Shown: positions 30,056 through 39,408, counted from the stretch's first letter. The stretch is 64,000 bases of DNA from Rhodococcus sp. 14-2483-1-2 (GCF_002259405.1 NZ_NPFW01000013.1:248001-312000); one strand, 5' to 3'. Made by a program: numbers and translations. The notes: generated from the letters alone by a model not told the origin.

Positions 30056-31420
30056 CTAACTCTGCCCCGCGTGTCGGCGGAGGTGGTCGACCAACCCCTG
30101 TGTGTATGCGTCGAGATCCGGAACTGCGTCGGGGCAGGCGACCATCGCGATCGTCACCACGTCGACGAATCCGAAGATTCCGTGATTGAGACACCGGCCG
30201 TCTTCCAAGAACGGAAAACCGGCCGAGAATCGCGCAACGGCACCACACAGCTCGAGGTCCGTGCGGCCACGGTCGACACTGACAACGGTTGTCTGTGCAC
30301 CGACGCGCGACGGAGAGCGGTCGTGTTTTCGGAATCGACGGCCTTGCACGAATCGGACGATCGGCGCGGGCACCCGCTCGTCCGCACGCGCGATTCGAAG
30401 CAGTGGCGCGGCCGTCACTCGGGCTCGTTCGACTGCGAGCGACCGAGTGATCAGCTCGGCCCGCTTCTCGACATCGGGTTCGCCGACATGGAGATCGACC
30501 GTTCCGACCACAGCTCGATTCGCTGCCGGCCACTCCACGTCACCAGGCAGGGCCATCGGTACGAACGCCGTGACGGTGCCTCCGGTCTCGGACAGTGTCC
30601 TGTGACCGTCGCCGAGATACCGATCGAGGCACGAGCCGACGGCGCAGAGAGCGGACACCGTCACCGACGCGGCACCCGCGCGGACCTCTCTCGCCTGCAT
30701 CGGCACGATGCGGACGACTCGGTACGGCCCCACGGCCCGGTTCAGCGACGTGGCCGGCACCGGTTGCGGTCCGGGCGGCGTCCCTTGGTAGGCGCGAATC
30801 GCTCGACGGGCCTCCCACCGTGATCGAACGAGATCCACCGGTGCCCGGGCCACAGCGCCGAGAACGTCGAGAACGTCGAGAACGGGGTTCGTCCGCTCGG
30901 GCGTGGTCTCCGGCGACGGTGCCGCACCTGGCGCGGACTGTGGATCGAACAGTGCGCGAACCATCCTCGATACGCCGAGCCCATCGGTCAGGGCGTGCCC
31001 GACCTGCAGTATCACCACCGTGACCGCACCCTGCATCAGCGGAGCACTGCCGATTCCACGCACCACGTGCAGGTGCCAGGAGTGTTCTCGGAGGTCGAGC
31101 CGAGTGCGGAGCAGGTCGCCCATCAAGGTCTCGAAATCGGCCCAGGGCGCACCGCCGAGATCGTGGTCGGACATCCGTTCGGACAGCGGGGACGTGTCCG
31201 GTACCCATCGTGGGTAGTCCAGATTCAGCGGTGCCTCTTTCAGCCGCAGTCCCAGTCCGGGAACGAGAGGTGCGCGGGCCTCGATGTGCGCGACGATCTC
31301 CTCGAACGAGGGCGCAGCGCGATCGACCGAGTCGAACGCCGTCAGGGAGAACTGGTCTCGAGAATCACCGCGGTCGCGCGCGAAGTGGTAGATGGCGTCC
31401 TTGATATCGAGCCGATCCAT
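30056..31420 (-). CDS. Wax ester synthase/diacylglycerol acyltransferase-like protein
   Basis: A 454-aa protein of the WS/DGAT (condensation-fold) family, which joins acyl-CoA to an alcohol or diacylglycerol. The catalytic region reads QVGHALTDGLG, so the second His, the Asp and the Gly of HHxxxDG are present while the first His is Gly. NRAVGP-like and C-terminal (LNHGIFGFVDVVTIAMVACPDAVPDLD) motifs fit the family. Rhodococci carry many paralogues. A short 9-bp triplet repeat within it encodes LDVLDVL. It is divergent from the DUF4177 gene. Activity is uncertain because of the changed residue. Confidence 0.8.
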   Translation of the reverse strand: MDRLDIKDAIYHFARDRGDSRDQFSLTAFDSVDRAAPSFEEIVAHIEARAPLVPGLGLRLKEAPLNLDYPRWVPDTSPLSERMSDHDLGGAPWADFETLMGDLLRTRLDLREHSWHLHVVRGIGSAPLMQGAVTVVILQVGHALTDGLGVSRMVRALFDPQSAPGAAPSPETTPERTNPVLDVLDVLGAVARAPVDLVRSRWEARRAIRAYQGTPPGPQPVPATSLNRAVGPYRVVRIVPMQAREVRAGAASVTVSALCAVGSCLDRYLGDGHRTLSETGGTVTAFVPMALPGDVEWPAANRAVVGTVDLHVGEPDVEKRAELITRSLAVERARVTAAPLLRIARADERVPAPIVRFVQGRRFRKHDRSPSRVGAQTTVVSVDRGRTDLELCGAVARFSAGFPFLEDGRCLNHGIFGFVDVVTIAMVACPDAVPDLDAYTQGLVDHLRRHAGQS

Positions 31421-31477
31421 GCGACGACTGTAGTTCCGGCTCCGCGCCGGCGGACCCGAACGATAGGCTCACCAGTC

Positions 31478-31645
31478 ATGAGCGAAAAGATCATCTGGGA
31501 GTACTTCACCGCGCCGGTTCTGATTCACGCCACCAAGCAGATTCTCGACAACTACGGCTCCGAGGGCTGGGAGCTCGTCACGATCATGGCGGGACCCAAC
31601 GGCGGCGACACGTTGGTCGCGTACTTCAAGCGCCCGAAGGCCTGA
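31478..31645 (+). CDS. Small DUF4177-type protein, 55 aa
   Basis: A short conserved protein (MSEKIIWEYFTAPVLIHATKQILDN at the start is split here: MSEKIIWEYF, then ATKQILDNYGSEGWELV). The GSEGWELV core is the DUF4177 hallmark. It lies 4 nt before the RidA-like gene, as in the Rv3678A-Rv3678c pair of M. tuberculosis (recalled). TAGGCT at 31464-31469 stands 8 nt before the ATG with no ribosome site, so the message is probably leaderless. Function unknown. Confidence 0.85.
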   Translation: MSEKIIWEYFTAPVLIHATKQILDNYGSEGWELVTIMAGPNGGDTLVAYFKRPKA

Positions 31646-31649
31646 ACAC

Positions 31650-32108
31650 GTGACGAAGTGGAGCGAACGACTGTCCGAGCTGGGCATCGAGCTACCCGAT
31701 GTCGTTCCGCCGCTGGCGGCCTACGTCCCGGCGGTGCAGGTGGGCTCTCTCGTCCACACCTCCGGCCAGCTGCCGATCGTGGACGGAAACCTGACGTCCG
31801 TGGGCAAGGTCGGTGCCGACGTCACCGCTGAGGACGCGACCGCCGCGGCACGCATCTGCGCCCTGAACGCGCTCGCCGCCGTGCACGCGCTCGTCGGCAT
31901 CGATTCGGTGGCCCGGGTGATCAAGGCGGTCGGCTTCGTTGCCTCCGCACCGGGATTCACCGGTCAGCCCGGGGTGATCAACGGGGCGTCGAACGTCATC
32001 GGTGAGATCTTCGGCGATGCGGGCAAGCATGCGCGCTCGGCCGTGGGTGTCGCCGAACTGCCCCTCGGTGCTTCGGTGGAAGTGGAGCTCATCGTCGAAC
32101 TGCGCTGA
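31650..32108 (+). CDS. RidA/YjgF family protein (Rv3678c-like)
   Basis: A 152-aa member of the RidA/YER057c/UK114 family; true RidA hydrolyses reactive enamine/imine intermediates from amino-acid metabolism. VQVGSLVHTSGQLPIVDGNL and the C-terminal ELPLGASVEVELIVELR are family features. The catalytic Arg that usually lies before the last strand is not obvious: the equivalent stretch reads GKHARSAVGVAELP. This may be a non-deaminase subgroup. GTG start at 31650, GAAGG 9 nt upstream. It ends in a region of 23-bp tandem repeats. Confidence 0.85.
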   Translation: MTKWSERLSELGIELPDVVPPLAAYVPAVQVGSLVHTSGQLPIVDGNLTSVGKVGADVTAEDATAAARICALNALAAVHALVGIDSVARVIKAVGFVASAPGFTGQPGVINGASNVIGEIFGDAGKHARSAVGVAELPLGASVEVELIVELR

Positions 32109-32109
32109 C

Positions 32110-32175
32110 GCGCAGCCGCACATGTCACTGGGGCGCAGCCGCACATGTCACTGGGGCGCAGCCGCGCTGATCACT
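32110..32175. repeat. 23-bp tandem repeat, nearly three copies, at a convergent junction
   Basis: Two exact copies of a 23-bp unit (GCGCAGCCGCACATGTCACT plus GGG) occupy 32110-32132 and 32133-32155. A third, partly diverged copy runs from 32156 to about 32175. The second and third copies reach into the end of the oxidoreductase gene, where they encode its last residues (SAAAPQ) and stop codon. Confidence 0.85.
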
Positions 32176-33002
32176 TTCTGTAGGTGCAGGCCTCGGTGCA
32201 CCGAGCATTCGTGATCGACACCCTTGTCGACCGACTCGAGGAATTCGTCCAGCAGGACGGCGAAGCAGTCGGTCGACGAGGTCGATCGGTCGGTGAGAGT
32301 GGCGATGCCGTCGGTGCCGCTCAGCTCGATGCGCATCAGGGACGGCATGATCGGCGTCCGCAGCGAGAGTTGAACGGTGCTCGTTGCGCCGCCCTCGTGC
32401 TCGAGAACCACGGTCCAACTGTCCGACGCCACCTCGCGGTGCGAATAGGCAACGCGTGCAATGGTTCCCAGTGCGGCGTCGAGCAGATCGAACACGTGTG
32501 GGCCGATGTCGAGGATCGCCCCGTCGTCGTGTCGCCACCGCGAGTTCGCGTACGCCCCACCGAGGACGGCACCGGAGAACCAGGTTCCCGAGCCCGCCGC
32601 CCACGGTCGTCCGGCGGCCGCGTCGAGGAATTGCCTTGTCTCCGGGGCGAACCGGAGAGTCAGCGTCACCATCGAGCGCACGCCTGCGGCCGTCACCGCC
32701 GAGGCCAGTTCCTCGGCCTCGGCCACTGTTGCGGCAATCGGCTTGTCCAACAACACATGTTTGCCTGCCTGCACCGCGCGCAGTGCGTATCCGGCTTGCA
32801 CGGCCGGTGGTACCGCGAACGCCACCGTGTCGACGGCGTCGAGCAGGGCTTCGAACGACTCGAATACCGGTGCACCCAGCTCGGCCGCCGCTTCGGGTCT
32901 GCGTGCCCATACTCCGGTGAAGTCGACGCCCGGATGAGCGAGCAGCGAGGGGGCTTGAGTCTTGCGAGCCCAGGGGCCCGCTCCGACGAGTCCGATCTTC
33001 AT
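32148..33002 (-). CDS. Gfo/Idh/MocA-family oxidoreductase
   Basis: NAD(P)-dependent dehydrogenase of 284 aa acting on a sugar or inositol-like substrate. The Rossmann start MKIGLVGAGPWARKTQAPSL is clear. The conserved E/D-K-P motif appears as LLDKPIA near residue 92. A second-domain GGAILDIGPHVFDLLDAALG carries the usual catalytic D-x-G-x-H-x-x-D stretch. The C-terminus and stop codon lie within a tandem repeat, so the tail may vary between strains. Divergent from the MBL-fold gene by 58 bp. Confidence 0.88.
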   Translation of the reverse strand: MKIGLVGAGPWARKTQAPSLLAHPGVDFTGVWARRPEAAAELGAPVFESFEALLDAVDTVAFAVPPAVQAGYALRAVQAGKHVLLDKPIAATVAEAEELASAVTAAGVRSMVTLTLRFAPETRQFLDAAAGRPWAAGSGTWFSGAVLGGAYANSRWRHDDGAILDIGPHVFDLLDAALGTIARVAYSHREVASDSWTVVLEHEGGATSTVQLSLRTPIMPSLMRIELSGTDGIATLTDRSTSSTDCFAVLLDEFLESVDKGVDHECSVHRGLHLQKVISAAAPQ

Positions 33003-33060
33003 GAGTGTCGACGGTAGTCCTCGTGGAGATCTCCCGGAGCAGGCGACCTACAGTACTTTC

Positions 33061-33852
33061 ATGGCCGTCTCGAACCCCCAGCATCCCGCGTACGGACTAC
33101 TCCGGCAGGTGACGCCAACCGCGTCGGTTCTGCTCGCCGACAACCCGGGCAAGATGACGCTCGACGGGACGAACACCTGGATTCTGCAGGCACCGGGGTC
33201 GGACGAGTGCATCGTGGTCGATCCGGGGCCGAAGGACCGGGCACATCTCGACGCCGTCGCCGCGTCGGGCACGGTGGTTCTGACCCTGGTGACCCATCGC
33301 CACGCCGATCACACCGGTGGGCTGAAGCGTTTTCATCGAAAGACGGCGGCTCCGGTGCGCGCGGTCGGGGAGAAGTTTCTGCACGGAGACGGCGTGAGCC
33401 TGGTCGACGGCGAGATCATCGAGGCGGCGGGGCTTCGGATCGAGGTTCTGCACACGCCCGGACACACCGCGGATTCGGTGAGTTTCGTGCTGGACGACGC
33501 GATCCTGACGGGAGATACCGTCTTGGGCCGCGGCACCACGGTGCTGGACCCGAAGGACGGCTCGCTCGCGGATTATCTGCAGTCGTTGGATCGTCTCGAA
33601 GCGGCCGGTGAGGGGAAGAGCGTGCTTCCCGGTCACGGTCCGGAGCTGCCGGACACCGCCGAGGTGGCGCGAGCGTATCGCGCCCACCGTCGGCAGCGGC
33701 TGGATCAGGTCCGTTCGGCGCTCGCGGAGCTCGGCGAGGACGCGAAACCGATGCAGGTGGTTCGCCACGTCTATTCGGACGTGGACAAGAAGTTGTGGCC
33801 GGCTGCGCGGATGTCGGTCAAAACGCAGCTGGCCTACCTCCGGGAGAGCTAG
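33061..33852 (+). CDS. MBL-fold metallo-hydrolase (Rv3677c-like)
   Basis: A 263-aa metallo-beta-lactamase-fold hydrolase similar to the LACTB2/RNase Z-like group. Metal ligands are in [10 protein letters not shown] (H-x-H-x-D-H), [15 protein letters not shown] and PGHGPE. The C-terminal winged-helix-like part ([21 protein letters not shown]) is usual for LACTB2-type proteins, some of which cut RNA. The frame is open upstream of the ATG, but TACAGT at 33049-33054 is exactly 6 nt before it, indicating a leaderless start. The stop overlaps the convergent crp stop. Confidence 0.88.
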   Translation: MAVSNPQHPAYGLLRQVTPTASVLLADNPGKMTLDGTNTWILQAPGSDECIVVDPGPKDRAHLDAVAASGTVVLTLVTHRHADHTGGLKRFHRKTAAPVRAVGEKFLHGDGVSLVDGEIIEAAGLRIEVLHTPGHTADSVSFVLDDAILTGDTVLGRGTTVLDPKDGSLADYLQSLDRLEAAGEGKSVLPGHGPELPDTAEVARAYRAHRRQRLDQVRSALAELGEDAKPMQVVRHVYSDVDKKLWPAARMSVKTQLAYLRES

Positions 33853-34523
33853 CGAGCTCGGCGTGCCAGACGCTCGGAGTCCGAGATCAGTACGGACTTG
33901 CCTTCGAGGCGCAGCCATCCGCGGTGTGCGAAGTCGGCCAGAGCCTTGTTGACGGTTTCGCGAGAGGCACCGACGAGCTGAGCGATCTCTTCCTGCGTCA
34001 GGTCGTGGGTGACGCGCAGCGAGCCCGCTTCCTGGGTGCCGAATCGCTGTGCCAGCTGGAGCAGCGCCTTCGCGACACGTCCGGGAACGTCGGTGAAGAT
34101 GAGGTCGGCCAGGTTGTTGTTGGTGCGACGCAACCGGCGGGCCAGAACGCGCAGCAGCTGCTCGGCGATCTCCGGGCGCTGGTCGATCCAGTCCTTGAGT
34201 GCAGCTCGGTCCATGCTGACCGCGCGCACCTCGGTGACCGTGGTGGCCGAGGACGTACGGGGACCGGGATCGAAGATCGACAGCTCACCGAACATGTCCG
34301 ACGGTCCCATGATCGTCAGCAGGTTCTCGCGGCCGTCGGGGGAGCGTCGCCCGAGCTTGATCTTGCCGGAAACGATGATGTAGAGCCGGTCTCCGGGCTC
34401 ACCCTCGTTGAACACCACGTGTCCCCGGGGGAAATCGACAGGCTGCAGCTGCTTCGTCAGTGCCGCAACCGCTGAGGGCTCGACTCCTTGGAAGATGCCG
34501 GCCCGTGCCAGGACGTCGTCCAC
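33849..34523 (-). CDS. crp: CRP/FNR-family global regulator (CRP/GlxR)
   Basis: A cAMP-responsive transcription factor of 224 aa, orthologous to M. tuberculosis CRP (Rv3676) and C. glutamicum GlxR. The cyclic-nucleotide domain has [19 protein letters not shown] and [20 protein letters not shown] (phosphate-binding cassette). The C-terminal helix-turn-helix is [30 protein letters not shown]. The GTG at 34523 is preceded by AAAAGGAG with a 7-nt gap. It would bind TGTGA-N6-TCACA; such a site is present upstream of acs in this window. Its stop overlaps the MBL gene stop. Confidence 0.95.
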   Translation of the reverse strand: MDDVLARAGIFQGVEPSAVAALTKQLQPVDFPRGHVVFNEGEPGDRLYIIVSGKIKLGRRSPDGRENLLTIMGPSDMFGELSIFDPGPRTSSATTVTEVRAVSMDRAALKDWIDQRPEIAEQLLRVLARRLRRTNNNLADLIFTDVPGRVAKALLQLAQRFGTQEAGSLRVTHDLTQEEIAQLVGASRETVNKALADFAHRGWLRLEGKSVLISDSERLARRAR

Positions 34524-34790
34524 TTGCGCTCCTTTTGGGATGTCGGTGACGCGGCAACCCGCACCACCGAAAGCGTTTGTACACAGTTCGTGCCATGCAC
34601 CGAACTGCGGTGCAGTTCAGGCGTCGACGCCGATCCGATGATCAAACACAACAATTACCTCAGGGGAGTCTACTTCGAGTCGGTGGAAACCGAGTGATCG
34701 ACGCCACCACAGGTTGCCAGAGGACTCGGGCGTGTGTTCCCGTTCACCCGAAATTCATCGAAATTACGACCAATGGGACAAAACGTGCGC

Positions 34791-35060
34791 TCAGCTGGCC
34801 CGTTGGTCGACCATGCCGTCGCGCGTGTCGACGGTCCGCGGAGGGGTCTGGCGGCGCTTGCGGGTGTTGAATCGGGCCAATGCGTGTGGGAAGCCCTCGT
34901 TCGCCAGAGTGGCGACCTCGGACGTGCTCGCCTGATCGAGGAACTCCTGGACTTCCTGTTCCCGGACGCCGAGCTTGCTGAGCCGGAACTCGACGCGTTC
35001 CATCGCGAGTGCGAAGAGCATGAGTAGTACCGGAAAGAGCACCACGGCGAGTCCTTGCAT
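34791..35060 (-). CDS. Small membrane protein (Rv3675-like), 89 aa
   Basis: One N-terminal hydrophobic segment ([17 protein letters not shown], residues 4-20) is followed by a charged cytoplasmic helix ([23 protein letters not shown]) and a basic tail. Its place between crp and nth is that of M. tuberculosis Rv3675. No function known. The 267 nt between it and crp hold no gene I can support. Confidence 0.75.
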   Translation of the reverse strand: MQGLAVVLFPVLLMLFALAMERVEFRLSKLGVREQEVQEFLDQASTSEVATLANEGFPHALARFNTRKRRQTPPRTVDTRDGMVDQRAS

Positions 35061-35140
35061 ACCGGCCAGTTAACACCGAAAAGGTCTCGATACAAACACA
35101 GCCCACTCCTGCCGCGAGGAACGTTACGCATTCTTGTCCG

Positions 35141-35152
35141 TACAGTTGTGGA
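35141..35152 (+). promoter_or_regulatory. -10 element of a leaderless nth transcript
   Basis: TACAGT (35141-35146) ends 6 nt before the GTG at 35153, the same spacing and hexamer as in front of the MBL-fold gene. No ribosome site is recognisable. The -35 is poor. Confidence 0.4.
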
Positions 35153-35920
35153 GTGGATTCGACAGCCCCGAAACGCCCCGACGTGCGCAAACGCGAGGAG
35201 ACTCACCTCGGGCTCGTCCGCCGAGCTCGGCGGATGAACCGGACGTTGAACACTGCCTTTCCGCACGTGTACTGCGAACTGGACTTCACCACGCCCCTCG
35301 AACTCGCCGTTGCGACCATCCTGTCCGCGCAGTGCACCGACAAGCGCGTCAACATGGTCACTCCCGCACTGTTCGTGAAATACCGCACAGCCCGCGACTA
35401 CGCCGAGGCCGACCGTGTCGAGCTCGAGGAGTACATCCGCACCACGGGCTTCTATCGCAACAAGGCGAACTCGCTGATCGGACTCGGGCAGAAACTGCTG
35501 GAGAACTTCGACGGCGAGGTGCCCGCGACGTTGAAGGATCTCGTCACGCTTCCCGGGATCGGCCGCAAGACGGCCAATGTGGTTCTCGGCAATGCCTTCG
35601 ATGTTCCGGGCATCACCGTCGACACCCACTTCGGACGGCTCGTACGACGCTGGCAGTGGACCGAGGAGGAGGACCCGGTCAAGGTCGAGCATGCCGTCGG
35701 CGCACTCATCGAACGCAAGGAGTGGACGTTGCTCTCGCATCGAGTCATCTTTCACGGCCGACGCGTCTGCCACGCTCGGACCCCCGCATGTGGGGTGTGC
35801 ATCCTTGCCAAGGACTGCCCCTCTTTCGGGACCGGCCCTACCGATCCGGCAACGGCTGCTGCGCTGGTGAAGGGCCCGGAGACCGATCACCTCCTCGCCC
35901 TCGCCGGAATCGTGTCGTGA
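35153..35920 (+). CDS. nth: Endonuclease III (DNA glycosylase/AP lyase)
   Basis: Removes oxidised pyrimidines from DNA and cuts the abasic site. The 255-aa product carries the helix-hairpin-helix [14 protein letters not shown] with the catalytic Lys, the catalytic Asp in [11 protein letters not shown], and the [4Fe-4S] ligands in [20 protein letters not shown]. First gene of a four-gene run (nth, thioredoxin-like, NUDIX, marP) joined by GTGA overlaps, as Rv3674c-Rv3671c in M. tuberculosis. The start is probably leaderless. Confidence 0.95.
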   Translation: MDSTAPKRPDVRKREETHLGLVRRARRMNRTLNTAFPHVYCELDFTTPLELAVATILSAQCTDKRVNMVTPALFVKYRTARDYAEADRVELEEYIRTTGFYRNKANSLIGLGQKLLENFDGEVPATLKDLVTLPGIGRKTANVVLGNAFDVPGITVDTHFGRLVRRWQWTEEEDPVKVEHAVGALIERKEWTLLSHRVIFHGRRVCHARTPACGVCILAKDCPSFGTGPTDPATAAALVKGPETDHLLALAGIVS

Positions 35921-36582
35921 ACAAAGCTGCTCTGCGCTGGTCTCTCGTCGCTCTGATCCTCGTCGTCGGGATGGTCTACGCGCTGTGGCCCCGCAACGAC
36001 ACAGCACCTGCCGCGCAGCCCACGAACTCACCCGGCCTCGGGCAGCGAGCACCCGGTACGGACGAGCGTCGGGCCGCCGACACCCCCGAGGCCCTCGCGC
36101 CGCTGCGTCAGGATGCCGGTCTCGCCGCTTGCCCGACGGCGTCGGGCAACCCCGCGGGTCCGCTGACCGGTATCACCCTCGAATGCATCGGCGACGGCTC
36201 GTACGTCGACCTCGGCCAAGTGCTCGCGGGGCGGCCTGCCCTGCTCAACATCTGGGCGTACTGGTGCGGGCCATGCGCCGAAGAGTTGCCCTACCTCCAG
36301 CAGTACGCCGAACGAGCAGGCGAGAAGATCGAAGTCCTGACGGTTCACAACGACGCCAACGAGGCCAACGGCCTGACCCGGCTCGCCGATTACGGCATCA
36401 CTCTGCCCGGAGTTCAGGACGGTGCCGGCCGCGTCGTCGCCGCCGTTGGAGCGCCCAACGTGCTTCCCGTTTCCGTTTTGATATCTGCGGATGGCACTGT
36501 CGCCAAGGTGCTGCCACAACCCTTCCGGAGCGTCGACGACATCGCCGACGCCGTCCGCGTGAACCTCGGAGTCGACTCGTGA
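35917..36582 (+). CDS. Membrane-anchored thioredoxin-like protein (TlpA/Rv3673c-like)
   Basis: An extracytoplasmic thiol oxidoreductase of 221 aa. The N-terminal segment ([19 protein letters not shown]) anchors it, and a Pro-rich linker follows. The thioredoxin fold carries the active-site [15 protein letters not shown] near residue 115 and a cis-Pro in NVLPVSVLI. An extra Cys pair (AACPTASG and LECIGDG) precedes the fold. The GTG start overlaps the nth stop. Its neighbour MarP is also a periplasm-side redox-sensitive protein, so a shared envelope role is plausible. Confidence 0.9.
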   Translation: MNKAALRWSLVALILVVGMVYALWPRNDTAPAAQPTNSPGLGQRAPGTDERRAADTPEALAPLRQDAGLAACPTASGNPAGPLTGITLECIGDGSYVDLGQVLAGRPALLNIWAYWCGPCAEELPYLQQYAERAGEKIEVLTVHNDANEANGLTRLADYGITLPGVQDGAGRVVAAVGAPNVLPVSVLISADGTVAKVLPQPFRSVDDIADAVRVNLGVDS

Positions 36583-37292
36583 GCGCACCCGACTGGCTCG
36601 GGCGGATGCTCGACGTCGCAGGCAGAGCAGGCGGTCTGACCGACACCACCGGCACCAATCCCGTGCTGCAGCGTCAAGCACCGCCGGCCGACCGGCCGCG
36701 ATCTGCCGCTGTGCTGGTGCTGTTCGGCGGCCCGGCCGTCGCCGATCCCGGTGCACCCGGCGGACTGCCTGCCGAGGCCGACGTTCTGCTGACCCAGCGC
36801 GCGTCGACGCTGCGCGATCACAGCGGGCAGATCGCCTTCCCCGGCGGTGCCACCGATCCGGGCGACGACGGCCCGATCGGTACGGCGCTGCGGGAGGCGC
36901 AGGAGGAAACCGGACTCGATCCGGCAGGTGTCGTACCGCTGGCCACGATGCCCGGCATCTACGTTCCGCCGTCGCGCTTCGACGTGATTCCGGTGCTCTC
37001 GTACTGGGAGCGACCGACGCCGGTGCGCGTCGTCGATCCCGGCGAGACCGAGCGAGTGGTGCGAGTTCCGTTGCGCGAGTTGCTCGATCCGAACAACCGA
37101 TTCCAGGTGCGCCACCCTGCGGGTTACCAGGGCCCCGCGTTCGCTGTGCAGGGAATGCTGGTGTGGGGCTTCACGGGCGGTATCCTGGCGGGTCTGCTGG
37201 CTGTATCGGGCTGGGAGCCCGAGTGGGACACGGGGGACATACGCGATCTGGAGGCCAGCTTGACTGCGGTAGGAGCGAGGCTCGATCGGTGA
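36579..37292 (+). CDS. NUDIX hydrolase, CoA pyrophosphatase type (Rv3672c-like)
   Basis: Hydrolyses nucleoside-diphosphate-X compounds, probably CoA derivatives. In the 237-aa product the CoA-type signature LRDHSGQIAFPGGATDPGD precedes the NUDIX box GTALREAQEETGLDPAGV, both complete (near residues 85-125). The C-terminus is unusually hydrophobic (GMLVWGFTGGILAGLLAVSG). GTGA overlaps join it to both neighbours. The N-terminal 50 residues are variable and Pro-rich. Confidence 0.92.
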   Translation: MSAPDWLGRMLDVAGRAGGLTDTTGTNPVLQRQAPPADRPRSAAVLVLFGGPAVADPGAPGGLPAEADVLLTQRASTLRDHSGQIAFPGGATDPGDDGPIGTALREAQEETGLDPAGVVPLATMPGIYVPPSRFDVIPVLSYWERPTPVRVVDPGETERVVRVPLRELLDPNNRFQVRHPAGYQGPAFAVQGMLVWGFTGGILAGLLAVSGWEPEWDTGDIRDLEASLTAVGARLDR

Positions 37293-38479
37293 CTGGTTCA
37301 GGGTGGGTCGATATCGCGGTGGTTGCCATCGCACTGCTGGCGGCGACGTCGGGATGGCGGCAGGGGGCGGTGGCGTCGGCGCTGGCGTTTCTCGGTGTTG
37401 TGCTCGGTGCCGTCGCCGGCATTCTGGTGGCACCGCACGTGCTCGAACACGTCGACGGTTCGCGGATGCGGGTGTTCGTCGGCATCGCGTTGATCGTGGT
37501 GCTGGTGATCGTCGGTGAGGTTGCCGGCATGGTCCTCGGGCGGGCGCTACGTAGCGGAATCCATTCCCGCGCAGCACGTTCGGTCGACAGCACCATCGGT
37601 GCCGGGCTACAGGCCGTCGCGGTGCTCGCTGCCGCGTGGCTGCTCGCCATCCCGCTGACGTCGTCCTCGCAGCCCGAGGTCGCCAGTGCGGTCCGTGGAT
37701 CGACGGTCCTCGGCAAGGTCGACGAAGTGGCACCGGACTGGCTGCGTCAGGTACCCAAGGAATTCTCGGCGTTGCTCGACACCTCCGGACTACCGGATGT
37801 CATCGGCCCGTTCGGTCGCACCCCGGTCGCCGAGGTCGCCGCTCCCGATTCCGGTATCGCAGCGGGACCGATTCCGGTGCAACTGCAATCGAGCGTCATC
37901 AAGATCAACGGCATCGCACCGAGCTGCCAGAAGGCGCTCGAGGGTTCGGGATTCGTCGTCGGATCGGATCTGGTGATGACCAACGCACACGTCGTCGCAG
38001 GCACGTCCGAGGTGACGGTCGATTCGCCGAACGGACCGCTCGACGCCGACGTCGTACTGTTCGATCCGGAAGAAGACATTGCGGTGCTTCGTGTTTCGCA
38101 GCTGCAGGCACCGGTGCTGGCGTTTGCGCCGACGCCGGCCGAATCCGGGACCGACGCCATCGTGCTCGGCTACCCCGGCGGTGGACCGTACACGGCGAGC
38201 CCGGCGCGCATCCGCGAGATCATCAACCTCAGCGGACCGGACATCTACCGCACCGGAACCGTCCAACGTGAGGTGTACACGGTTCGCGGATCGGTGCGGC
38301 AAGGCAACTCCGGTGGACCGCTGGTCAACTCGTCCGGTGAGGTACTGGGCGTCGTGTTCGGTGCGGCCGTCGACGACCCCGACACCGGATTCGTGCTGAC
38401 CGCGTCGGAGATCGCGGACGAACTCGCGCAGAGCTTCGATGCCCCGGTGCCGGTGGGCACGGGCGACTGCATCGTCTAG
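37289..38479 (+). CDS. marP: Membrane-bound serine protease MarP-like (Rv3671c-like)
   Basis: Trypsin-fold protease facing the outside of the membrane, needed in M. tuberculosis for acid and oxidative stress resistance. The 396-aa product has four N-terminal membrane segments within about residues 5-130 (colicin V-production-like domain). A protease domain follows, with the catalytic His in TNAHVVAGT, Asp in DPEEDIAVLRV and Ser in RQGNSGGPLVNSSG. Two Cys (APSCQKAL and GDCIV) correspond to the disulfide that controls the M. tuberculosis enzyme. The stop overlaps the convergent ephE stop. Confidence 0.94.
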   Translation: MTGSGWVDIAVVAIALLAATSGWRQGAVASALAFLGVVLGAVAGILVAPHVLEHVDGSRMRVFVGIALIVVLVIVGEVAGMVLGRALRSGIHSRAARSVDSTIGAGLQAVAVLAAAWLLAIPLTSSSQPEVASAVRGSTVLGKVDEVAPDWLRQVPKEFSALLDTSGLPDVIGPFGRTPVAEVAAPDSGIAAGPIPVQLQSSVIKINGIAPSCQKALEGSGFVVGSDLVMTNAHVVAGTSEVTVDSPNGPLDADVVLFDPEEDIAVLRVSQLQAPVLAFAPTPAESGTDAIVLGYPGGGPYTASPARIREIINLSGPDIYRTGTVQREVYTVRGSVRQGNSGGPLVNSSGEVLGVVFGAAVDDPDTGFVLTASEIADELAQSFDAPVPVGTGDCIV

Positions 38480-39408
38480 CTCTCGCGCACGACCCGCAGG
38501 ATCTCCTCGGACACCACGTCGGGAGCTTCCTGGTGCACGTAGTGGCCCACGTCCCGCACTGTTCGACGCGTCAGCCCGGGGGCCCAGTGCCGGTCTCTGT
38601 CGAGGGTGGTGGGCAGTACGTACGGGTCGAGGTCGCCGCTGATCTGCGCGACTGGAATCGAGGTTCGTACGTCGACGGCGTCCATGAAGCGGCGGCCCTC
38701 GGCGCGGAACTGGCTGCGGAACGCCCATCGCTGATATTCGAGTGCGCAGTGTGCAGCACCGGGAATTCTGATGGCCGAGCTCATCTTGGCCGTGGTGTCC
38801 GCGTAGTCCTCGGTGGTCTTCCACTCGGGCCCGGCGCGGTTGCTCATCAACTCGGTGACCGCGGCACCGCCTCGGCGCGTCAGCAGTCTCTCGGGGCGCA
38901 GCGGAACCTGGTAGCGAACGAAGTGCGGGAGCAGCGCGGCGCGCTGTGCCGAGTCCTTCAACACGGCCCGCCGCAGAGAGATGGGGTGCGGGGCGTTGAT
39001 CAGCACCATCGAACGCACCGAGCGGGGGTGGAGCGCAACGCTGGCCCAGCAGACGAGACCGCCGTCGGCGTGGCCGACGAACGTGGCGCTCGGATAGCCC
39101 AGAGCGCGAACGAGTCCGACGATGTCGCCGGCCAGAGTCCACCCGTCGTATCCGCGTGGAGGCTTGTCGGAATCACCGTAGCCGCGCAGGTCGACGGCGA
39201 TGGCACGAACACCCGATCGCGCGAGCGCCTCGAGTTGGTGTCGCCACGAGTACCAGAAGTCGGCGAAGCCGTGCAGCAGAACCACCAGCGGTGCGTCCGG
39301 TGCGTGTTCGCCGACCTCCACGATGTGGAACCGAATTCCGTTGGCGTGGATGTCGCGATGGATCCACTGTCCCGGATACCGGACCGTGGACGGATCGGGC
39401 TGATTCAT
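38476..39408 (-). CDS. ephE: Alpha/beta hydrolase, epoxide hydrolase-like (EphE/Rv3670-like)
   Basis: A 310-aa alpha/beta-hydrolase. The oxyanion loop is LLHGFADFWYSWRHQL. The nucleophile elbow VGHADGGLVCWA has Asp at the nucleophile position, as epoxide hydrolases do. DLDPYVL and the catalytic His in DVGHYVHQEAP complete the triad. The gene matches M. tuberculosis ephE by position next to marP. Natural substrate unknown. The start at 39408 is the ATG that opens MNQPDPST. Confidence 0.88.
   Translation of the reverse strand: MNQPDPSTVRYPGQWIHRDIHANGIRFHIVEVGEHAPDAPLVVLLHGFADFWYSWRHQLEALARSGVRAIAVDLRGYGDSDKPPRGYDGWTLAGDIVGLVRALGYPSATFVGHADGGLVCWASVALHPRSVRSMVLINAPHPISLRRAVLKDSAQRAALLPHFVRYQVPLRPERLLTRRGGAAVTELMSNRAGPEWKTTEDYADTTAKMSSAIRIPGAAHCALEYQRWAFRSQFRAEGRRFMDAVDVRTSIPVAQISGDLDPYVLPTTLDRDRHWAPGLTRRTVRDVGHYVHQEAPDVVSEEILRVVRES

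Noticed and set aside
30858..30885. Three 9-bp repeats in the WS/DGAT-like gene
   Set aside because: Only three short units encoding LDVLDVL; likely local slippage without further meaning.
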